From DATFKA01 sp042095835 (lineage in GTDB: Bacteria; Bacteroidota; Bacteroidia; Chitinophagales; Saprospiraceae), in contig JBELML010000163.1 of assembly GCA_042095835.1 (NCBI GenBank), positions 1-12,837 of the forward strand: a stretch of 12,837 nt of DNA. Reading direction: 5' to 3'. This document shows, in pieces, positions 8,103-12,837 of the stretch. A model generated the notes under the pieces. That model had not been told where the DNA came from and ran no database searches. It saw only the letters and a list, made by a program, of their open reading frames with translations. Every line of letters starts with the position of its first letter. Positions within the stretch are counted from its first letter, which is position 1. Both the position numbers and the translations under genes were made by a program.

Positions 8103-8121
8103 ATTATTGATGTGGTGCGAA

Positions 8122-8538
8122 CTAGCAGAAAGTATCTAAAGCCATTTTTAGGTTAGTGGCGATGATATCTGCTGAGCGCCCTTCAATGTGATGTCTTTCG
8201 AGCATGTGTACCAGTTTGCCATCTTTAAAAAGGGCAATGGCTGGTGAAGACGGAGGATAGGGCAACAGAAACTCTCTGGCCTTATCGGTAGCGGCAAAGT
8301 CAACACCGGCAAAAACGGTAACTGCTCTACTAGGTTTCTTTTCAGATTCGTGAAGTGCTAGTTTGGCGCCTGGACGAGCATTGGCTGCTGCACAGCCACA
8401 AACAGAGTTGACAACTAGTAGGGTAGTGCCTTCTGCTTGATCTAATACAGCGCTCACTTCCTCTGGTGATGACAGTCCTTCGAAACCGAAGCTGGTCAAA
8501 TCTTGCGCCATTGGTGCTGTTAAATGTGGAGGATACAT
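8122..8538 (-). CDS. BrxA/BrxB-family bacilliredoxin
   Basis: The 138-residue protein matches the length and layout of the BrxA/BrxB (YphP/YqiW, DUF1094) thioredoxin-like family. The active-site motif is CGC (C47-G48-C49), after a hydrophobic strand TLLVVNSV and before AAANARPGA. Such proteins remove bacillithiol from mixed disulfides on proteins in the cytoplasm during redox stress, and several Bacteroidota make bacillithiol. A cis-Pro-like segment PPSSPAIALF and the helix-binding segment LERHHIEGRS also fit the family. It is a single-gene unit: its ATG at 8538 has a candidate -7 box TATCTTTA about 22 bases upstream (8560-8567, minus strand), and a strong terminator follows. It shows no obvious link to the neighbouring operons. 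Confidence 0.92.
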   Translation of the reverse strand: MYPPHLTAPMAQDLTSFGFEGLSSPEEVSAVLDQAEGTTLLVVNSVCGCAAANARPGAKLALHESEKKPSRAVTVFAGVDFAATDKAREFLLPYPPSSPAIALFKDGKLVHMLERHHIEGRSADIIATNLKMALDTFC

Positions 8539-8677
8539 ATTTTTGATTTTAATTTTTTGTAAAGATAGCTACAAATTCACTCATAGATACGTCTGAAGCG
8601 TAAAATAGTTTGAATGGAACGAATAGTATTGTGTAAAAAATGTCTGTTGTGGTGCAAAGCCAGTATGTGTACTTAGC

Positions 8678-8832
8678 GTATGTTTAAATTTAACACTTTG
8701 GGCTACCTAGGCCAAATATTATCCTGCACCGTGTTGCTTATCAGTCACTTAGCTAAGGCTAGCCTCCTTTTTCGCGCCTTGTTCAGCAAAATATTTGACA
8801 GTAGTCGCCTCAAAAGCCAATTTTAAACATAC
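8678..8832. mobile_element. Candidate MITE-like palindromic element with degenerate long terminal inverted repeats
   Basis: The outer 11 bp, GTATGTTTAAA at 8678-8688, are perfectly matched by TTTAAACATAC at 8822-8832. A second pair, CAAATATT at 8713-8720 with AATATTTG at 8790-8797, has exactly the same centre of symmetry (8755). Between these pairs about 11 of 24 positions still match when the arms are folded. So the arms look like roughly 43-bp inverted repeats that have drifted. The core includes the palindromes CTTAGCTAAG and GGCTAGCC. There is no coding capacity, and no clear target-site duplication beside the ends. A non-autonomous transposable element or a dispersed cruciform repeat fits best; a structured RNA is an alternative. 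Confidence 0.5.
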
Positions 8833-8935
8833 TCCTATCTATTTTAATCGTTTAAATGGAAATCCCTATTTTGGTGGGAGAAGTAAAATAGGTCCTAATT
8901 CTCAATCAAACATTATGAAATGAGCATGATCTTAT

Positions 8936-8968
8936 TTAATCATAAAATCACCAAACGGTGATGATTAA
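8936..8968. repeat. Bulged hairpin upstream of the beta-barrel gene
   Basis: TTAATC (8936-8941) and ATCACC (8947-8952) pair with GGTGAT (8957-8962) and GATTAA (8963-8968). This gives 12 bp with a 5-base bulge and an AAAC loop. An A run rather than a T run follows on the plus strand, so it is not a clear terminator for either neighbour. It may be a regulatory leader structure or an operator. Confidence 0.45.
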
Positions 8969-9001
8969 AAAAGATTATGCGAAAGCGAAGCGGTTGCAGA
9001 G

Positions 9002-9054
9002 GTTTAAAATTTCTGCAAAAATTTAGCTTTCAAGTATTTGCAAAAATTTTAAAC
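9002..9054 (+). promoter_or_regulatory. Near-perfect 18-bp inverted repeat ending two bases before a start codon
   Basis: The 18 bases at 9002-9019 (GTTTAAAATTTCTGCAAA) are complementary to 9037-9054 at all but one position, with a 17-base spacer. The right arm ends two bases before the ATG at 9057. If transcribed, the hairpin would bury the ribosome-binding region; as DNA it could be an operator. A direct repeat TGCAAAAATTT (9014-9024 and 9039-9049) overlaps it. Confidence 0.6.
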
Positions 9055-9056
9055 TG

Positions 9057-9941
9057 ATGAAAAGAATACTTATCCTGACTTGTGTGGCTCTATTGGGAGG
9101 CTTGCCAATGGGTGCACAAGATTATGTTTTTCAAACTTTTAAAGATACGCGGGTAATCAATACGCACTCTACGGAGACGCTAAAGCAGCGGCGATTGGAT
9201 ATACGGATTGGACACCGCTTTGGAGATATTGCGGGTGATCGTGGAGGCTTTTCCACATTTTATGGACTAGAGAACGCTTCTGATGTCCTTTTCGCTGGAG
9301 AGTATGGGATAACGGACGATCTGATGATCGGTATATCGCGAGCAAAGGGTGGAGGTACGCTACCTGATGGGATACGAGGTTTGGATCAGTTGGTCAGTTT
9401 TATGGGGAAGTATCGGCTGATAAAGCAGGGGAAAGATGGTGGTAGTCCGCTGTCTTTGGCAGTATATGGTTTGGCTTCGATGTCGGCTGCAGAAAAGGTA
9501 GAAGGTGTTGATTTATTGCAAAGTTTTGAGAAGTTTGCCTATCGGCTGGCTTATCATGGGCAGGTGATTGTGGCGCGGAAATTTTCTTCGAAGTTTTCGT
9601 TGCAGGCCTCGGGCGGATTGACCTACCGGAATTTGGTGCCTTTTGGTGATGATAATGCGGTGATCTCAATTGGTACAGCGGGTCGGATTCAATTATCAAA
9701 GGTCTATGGATTGATCTTTGATGCTACCTTCCCATTTTCGGAGTTTAGGGCTGATACTGATGGATTCTATCCAGCGATTGGCTTTGGTTTGGAGATTGAT
9801 ACAGGAGGGCATGTCTTCCAGATTAATGTCACAAATACGACGCAGATCATGGAGACGGATTATATCCCTTATTCGACCTCTAATTGGGGTGATGGGCAGT
9901 ATCGTTTAGGGTTTACCATTTCAAGACAATTCAATTTGTAA
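9057..9941 (+). CDS. DUF5777-type outer-membrane beta-barrel protein
   Basis: The 294-residue protein starts with a classical signal peptide (MKRILILTCVALLGGLPMGA, probably cut before Gln21). The rest shows regular amphipathic beta strands and ends in an aromatic-rich strand finishing FTISRQFNL, as expected for insertion by the BAM machinery. The early segment (VINTHSTETL, then LDIRIGHRFGDI) and the length match the DUF5777 barrel family of Bacteroidota as I remember it; no substrate is known. It is the first gene of a pair: the next ATG lies four bases after its stop codon, and its partner is a diheme cytochrome c. The pairing suggests a role tied to periplasmic electron transfer, but that is inference. 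A strong inverted repeat occupies its leader region. Confidence 0.82.
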   Translation: MKRILILTCVALLGGLPMGAQDYVFQTFKDTRVINTHSTETLKQRRLDIRIGHRFGDIAGDRGGFSTFYGLENASDVLFAGEYGITDDLMIGISRAKGGGTLPDGIRGLDQLVSFMGKYRLIKQGKDGGSPLSLAVYGLASMSAAEKVEGVDLLQSFEKFAYRLAYHGQVIVARKFSSKFSLQASGGLTYRNLVPFGDDNAVISIGTAGRIQLSKVYGLIFDATFPFSEFRADTDGFYPAIGFGLEIDTGGHVFQINVTNTTQIMETDYIPYSTSNWGDGQYRLGFTISRQFNL

Positions 9942-9945
9942 AAGC

Positions 9946-10971
9946 ATGAGAAAAGTAATTTATCCAAGTTTGTTCTTAGGTGTATTTTGGCTGTTTTTAT
10001 GGGCCAATCCTTTTGGTCATGAAGAGGTTTTTGAGGAGATGCCTTTGGCGGAATTATTGACCGAATTGGGAGCCGAGGCCCAGGCTCATCAGGTGAATAC
10101 TGCGATTGAAGGGGTGTCGGTAGAGCGAGGCAGGGCTTTGTTTTTGGAAGGCGTAAGTGCGAAGCCCAAGGGTGGGAAAACGAGAAAGCAGAGTAGGAAT
10201 TTTGTTTGTACAAGTTGTCATAATATCCAAAAAGAAGACCCGGACTTGAAGGTTTCTGATCCACAGGCTCGCTTAGCATTTGCGGCGGAGCAGGGACTGC
10301 CTTTTTTGCAAGGGACGGCATTATACGGCGTAGTGAATCGGGATCAATTTTATAATGGGTACTATAAAGAGAAATACGGGGACTTGGTAGATGCGGCGCG
10401 TAATGATTTGAGGAAAGCCATACAACTGTGTGCGGTGGAGTGCGCGCAGGGTAGGCCTTTGGTGGATTGGGAATTAGAATCTGTATTGGCTTATTTATGG
10501 ACTTTAGGTTTAAAAGTAGGAGATTTAAACCTGAGTGAGGTCGAGCAGCAGCAAGTCATAGCAGCTACAAAAGGGCAAGGGGACCAAGCTGCTGCGGTGA
10601 AACTATTGAAGTCAAAATATCTAGTTGCTTCTCCTGCGACCTTTGTAAAGCCACCGGAGGATCGCAAGGAGGGCTACGAAGGTATTGAAGGTAATGCGGA
10701 AAATGGCAAGCTGGTGTACGAGTTGAGTTGTTTGCATTGCCATGAGAATGGTCGTTATGCGTTTTTTGTATTGGACGATAGCAAAGAAAGCTTCAAGTAT
10801 TTGAAAAAGCATATTGGTAGGTATAGTCATGCCTCCTTATACCAGGTAGCTCGCTATGGTACGAGTCCGCTTAATGGCAAGCGTACGTACATGCCGAATT
10901 ATATGGAGGAGAAGTTATCGAACCAACAATTGGAGGATTTGCGGGAGTATATTGAGTGGCGTGGTGAATAA
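9946..10971 (+). CDS. Diheme c-type cytochrome
   Basis: The 341-residue protein has an N-terminal hydrophobic segment (YPSLFLGVFWLFLWA) acting as signal peptide or anchor, so it works in the periplasm. There are two heme-binding CxxCH motifs: CTSCH at C88-H92 and CLHCH at C262-H266. The second domain has the usual methionine ligand candidates in RTYMPNYMEEKLS near the C-terminus. The first domain is unusual: from residue 93 to 261 there is neither Met nor His, while two cysteines occur in CAVEC (C162, C166) followed by AQGR. One of these may be the distal heme ligand. It is translationally coupled to the beta-barrel gene, four bases apart, and no terminator hairpin is evident after it. The redox partner is unknown. 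Confidence 0.9.
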   Translation: MRKVIYPSLFLGVFWLFLWANPFGHEEVFEEMPLAELLTELGAEAQAHQVNTAIEGVSVERGRALFLEGVSAKPKGGKTRKQSRNFVCTSCHNIQKEDPDLKVSDPQARLAFAAEQGLPFLQGTALYGVVNRDQFYNGYYKEKYGDLVDAARNDLRKAIQLCAVECAQGRPLVDWELESVLAYLWTLGLKVGDLNLSEVEQQQVIAATKGQGDQAAAVKLLKSKYLVASPATFVKPPEDRKEGYEGIEGNAENGKLVYELSCLHCHENGRYAFFVLDDSKESFKYLKKHIGRYSHASLYQVARYGTSPLNGKRTYMPNYMEEKLSNQQLEDLREYIEWRGE

Positions 10972-11007
10972 ATTGTTTTGAATTTTAATTTTTGAAATAA
11001 ATTGTTT
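10967..11007. repeat. Direct repeat, 12 bp twice, across the cytochrome stop and recombinase promoter
   Basis: AATAAATTGTTT is found at 10967-10978 and 10996-11007, 29 bases apart. The first copy overlaps the cytochrome stop codon and the second leads into the recombinase -7 box. The motif is AT-rich, so chance is possible; it also lies where the base composition changes. Confidence 0.4.
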
Positions 11008-11014
11008 ATATTTG
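11007..11014 (+). promoter_or_regulatory. Bacteroidota-type -7 promoter box for the recombinase
   Basis: TATATTTG matches the Bacteroidota -7 consensus TAnnTTTG exactly, 30 bases before the recombinase ATG. The best TTTG for a -33 element (10991-10994) is too close at 12 bases, so only the -7 half is supported. Confidence 0.4.
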
Positions 11015-11041
11015 TTGTAGCACCCTACAAGATTTTTGTAG
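11015..11041 (+). promoter_or_regulatory. Hairpin plus repeated TTGTAG ahead of the recombinase
   Basis: TTGTAG (11015-11020), four loop bases and CTACAA (11025-11030) form a small hairpin directly after the -7 box. A third copy, TTGTAG, is at 11036-11041, three bases before the ATG. The cluster could be an operator or recombinase-binding site. Confidence 0.45.
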
Positions 11042-11044
11042 ACA

Positions 11045-12763
11045 ATGAAAACATCAAATACAATCAGAGTTGAAAGAATCTGGAAGGATTCTCAATATCG
11101 TATTGCAGTTTATAGCAAGTATGATGAGGATTTGATTAAGTCATTTTACGCTATCAGAGGCCGACGATGGTCTAATAGTAAGAAATGCTGGCATTTTCCT
11201 GATAATGACCATTCAAAGAAAGCATTAGGTGTGCTTTTTCCATTCATGGAGTGTTTCAAAGCGGACCCAGTCCTATCCTGCACCAGTTCTCTTGACGAAG
11301 TAACTGATAAAGCAGTCATCAAAAATAACGATACTGATCCTGTCAAGAGGGGTCAAAATAATCGCGCAGGGAATGGAGCCATTCGATATTCTTATGGAGG
11401 AGGAAAGATTTTGGTCAAGCTATCTTATAATCGAGCGGATGTTGAGTTTTTGAAGAGGTTGAAAGGAACGTATTGGAATAGAAGTGATCAACATTGGGTT
11501 GTACGAGCTACTGATTCACACATAGCTATGCTAGAGGATCGGTTTGGAGAAATAAGTGAGGAAATCAAGTCCCAAATAAAGCGTGTTCACCAACATATAC
11601 CATCAAGTAATCCCAATCATGCTGCTTTAAGTCTATATGAGAAAGATCCTAAATTTTTGAAGGTTGCTTTTCCTTTAAAATCTGCAACGATTAATTTAGT
11701 GAAGTCTATCTCAGGCCGAAGGTACTCAAAAAATGCACGTGCATGGTTGATTCCTAATGACAGTAAGATTATTCGAATGATCATCGATGGGTTTTCAGAA
11801 ATTGGAATTACGACCAAGTATAAAGGTGAGATTGTAAGTAAGCAAGGAAAGGAACGAACATGGGATAGGCGTCAACAACACCTTATTCAACATAACGAAA
11901 AGTCTGTGGAAGATATATTACGACATTATACTGATTTGATGATAGGGATGCGGTATAGTTGGAGTAGTGTAAAAACTTATGTTAGATGTTTTAAACGATA
12001 TGTGGAAATAATTGGTGTTGAAAAAGTAAAGAAAATGGAGCGATCCGAAATACAGGATTACTTTAATGATTTATCCAAAGAAGATGTAGCCTTATCAACT
12101 TTAAATCAGCATATTAACGCAGTAAAGTTTTATTACGAAAAAATTCTAAGGTGGGCAAGAGCAAAATATGAGGTTCAAAGACCAAGGAAATCAAGCTCTT
12201 TACCGAAAGTATTATCTCAGGGAGAGATGCGAAGAATATTTGAGCAATTAGATAATTTAAAGCATCGAACGATGGTCTATTTGACCTATAGTGGTGGGTT
12301 GAGATTGAGTGAGGTATGTAATTTAGAGTTGTCAGATATTGACTTTGATCGGATGCAAATCCACATTAGGGATAGTAAGCATAATAATGATCGTTATGTG
12401 CCATTAAGTGAGGTAATTGCTCAATTGCTAAAGCAATACATTGAACAATTTAAAATTACCTACTGGCTTTTTGAAGGTCAATTCAAAGGGGAGCCCTATT
12501 CTCCAAGAAGTTTACAAAGTGTATTTAAAAGAGCGAAGGAAAAGGCTGGAATCCGAAAGAAGGCTACTTTTCATTCATTAAGGCACAGCTATGCTACTCA
12601 TCTATTGGAACAGGGTACAGATGTGCGGCTGATACAAGAATTGCTAGGTCATTCAGATATACATACTACACTTAAGTACACCCATGTGACACAAGAGAGT
12701 TTGCGCCGTATAAAAAGTCCTTTAGATCGATTGTTTGATGAAAAAGTCAGCAAAAACGATTAA
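11045..12763 (+). CDS. Tyrosine recombinase with three N-terminal HARP-like repeats
   Basis: The 572-residue protein ends in a complete tyrosine recombinase domain. The catalytic set is R420 (in GGLRLSE), K445, H510 and R513 (HSLRH), H536 (LLGHSD) and nucleophile Y545 (KYTHV), followed by IKSPLD. A SAM-like core-binding domain lies at about 285-370. The first 260 residues contain three diverged repeats of about 50 residues, each with a strand, a helix and a shared core. The cores are GRRWSNSKKCW (39-49), GTYWNRSDQHW (141-151) and GRRYSKNARAW (224-234), with an aromatic and a Trp always 7 residues apart. They resemble the HARP domain pattern of SMARCAL1-type annealing helicases, so they may bind DNA. 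The protein lacks the extra insert of integron integrases. The gene is A/T-richer than its left neighbours, suggesting transfer. Its substrate sites are unknown. Confidence 0.92.
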   Translation: MKTSNTIRVERIWKDSQYRIAVYSKYDEDLIKSFYAIRGRRWSNSKKCWHFPDNDHSKKALGVLFPFMECFKADPVLSCTSSLDEVTDKAVIKNNDTDPVKRGQNNRAGNGAIRYSYGGGKILVKLSYNRADVEFLKRLKGTYWNRSDQHWVVRATDSHIAMLEDRFGEISEEIKSQIKRVHQHIPSSNPNHAALSLYEKDPKFLKVAFPLKSATINLVKSISGRRYSKNARAWLIPNDSKIIRMIIDGFSEIGITTKYKGEIVSKQGKERTWDRRQQHLIQHNEKSVEDILRHYTDLMIGMRYSWSSVKTYVRCFKRYVEIIGVEKVKKMERSEIQDYFNDLSKEDVALSTLNQHINAVKFYYEKILRWARAKYEVQRPRKSSSLPKVLSQGEMRRIFEQLDNLKHRTMVYLTYSGGLRLSEVCNLELSDIDFDRMQIHIRDSKHNNDRYVPLSEVIAQLLKQYIEQFKITYWLFEGQFKGEPYSPRSLQSVFKRAKEKAGIRKKATFHSLRHSYATHLLEQGTDVRLIQELLGHSDIHTTLKYTHVTQESLRRIKSPLDRLFDEKVSKND

Positions 12764-12837
12764 ATTATGCGTGTATATCTAAGTTAGGTGGCATTAAGTA
12801 AAATATTTAGCTAAAGGAACTAAATTCACTAAAAATC
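12764..12837. other. Recombinase downstream flank with candidate recombination core
   Basis: No gene starts in these 74 bases. AAGTTAGGT at 12781-12789 includes a GTTRRRY heptamer like integron crossover sites, and TTTAGCTAAA at 12806-12815 is a perfect palindrome. Both are short enough to be chance. Confidence 0.3.

Larger units (their letters stand above)
7701..8121. other. Gene-free interval holding repeats and a terminator
   Basis: Between the lipoprotein gene and the bacilliredoxin gene I see no credible coding region. The interval holds a small AT hairpin (TATACA, five A, TGTATA at 7760-7776), a run of degenerate octamers, a 12-bp-arm stem-loop and the bacilliredoxin terminator. The promoter of the five-gene operon should lie in the first 150 bases, but I cannot place it convincingly. 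Confidence 0.6.
8539..9056. other. Long intergenic interval rich in inverted repeats
   Basis: This 518-base stretch separates the divergent bacilliredoxin and beta-barrel genes and should contain both promoters. I see no credible gene longer than about 25 codons. It holds a MITE-like palindromic element, a bulged hairpin and a start-codon-proximal inverted repeat. The motif GTTTAAAATT occurs both in the right arm of the MITE-like element (minus strand) and at the start of the start-proximal repeat. Confidence 0.6.

Noticed and set aside
11045..12763. Recombinase as an integron integrase (IntI)
   Set aside because: The insert that marks IntI between the K445 region and the HxLRH box is missing; the sequence is an ordinary Bacteroidota tyrosine recombinase in the catalytic part.

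Overview
The window looks like chromosome from a member of the Bacteroidota, perhaps a marine or Saprospiria-like lineage. The evidence is a DUF5777-type outer-membrane beta-barrel gene followed by a diheme cytochrome c, a BrxA/BrxB-type bacilliredoxin, weak Shine-Dalgarno sequences, a TAnnTTTG-type -7 box in front of one gene, and a recombinase ending in the IKSPLD motif that I associate with Bacteroidota integrases. The species cannot be told from the sequence.

Left half (about 7700 down to 8, all minus strand): one five-gene run, probably an operon. In transcription order it encodes a vWA-like lipoprotein, a small three-helix membrane protein, an FtsZ/tubulin-like protein, a 1164-residue protein with an actin/Hsp70-type ATPase domain, and a protein with a Gln-rich coiled coil and a beta-rich C-terminal domain. 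The spacings are 82, 35, 8 and 86 bases. A tubulin-fold and an actin-fold NTPase encoded 8 bases apart, with a membrane anchor and an exported vWA-like lipoprotein, suggest a trans-envelope nucleotide-driven machine. This is the strongest candidate for a poorly described system. The run may continue past the left edge.

Middle (7701-9056): two gene-poor stretches flank a minus-strand bacilliredoxin gene. The first (7701-8121) holds ten tandem degenerate octamers (7835-7914), a 12-bp-arm stem-loop (7937-7974) and the bacilliredoxin terminator (8072-8102). The second (8539-9056) holds a MITE-like imperfect palindrome (8678-8832), a bulged hairpin (8936-8968) and a near-perfect 18-bp inverted repeat ending two bases before the next start codon (9002-9054).

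Right part (9057-10971, plus strand): a two-gene operon for a beta-barrel protein and a diheme cytochrome c, four bases apart. Heme 1 appears to lack a Met or second His ligand and may use Cys.

Right end (10972-12837, plus strand): a visibly more A/T-rich segment with a tyrosine recombinase carrying three N-terminal HARP-like repeats. It has its own promoter-like box, a small hairpin ahead of it, and an integron-core-like heptamer behind it. It is probably a mobile or locally acting recombination module.
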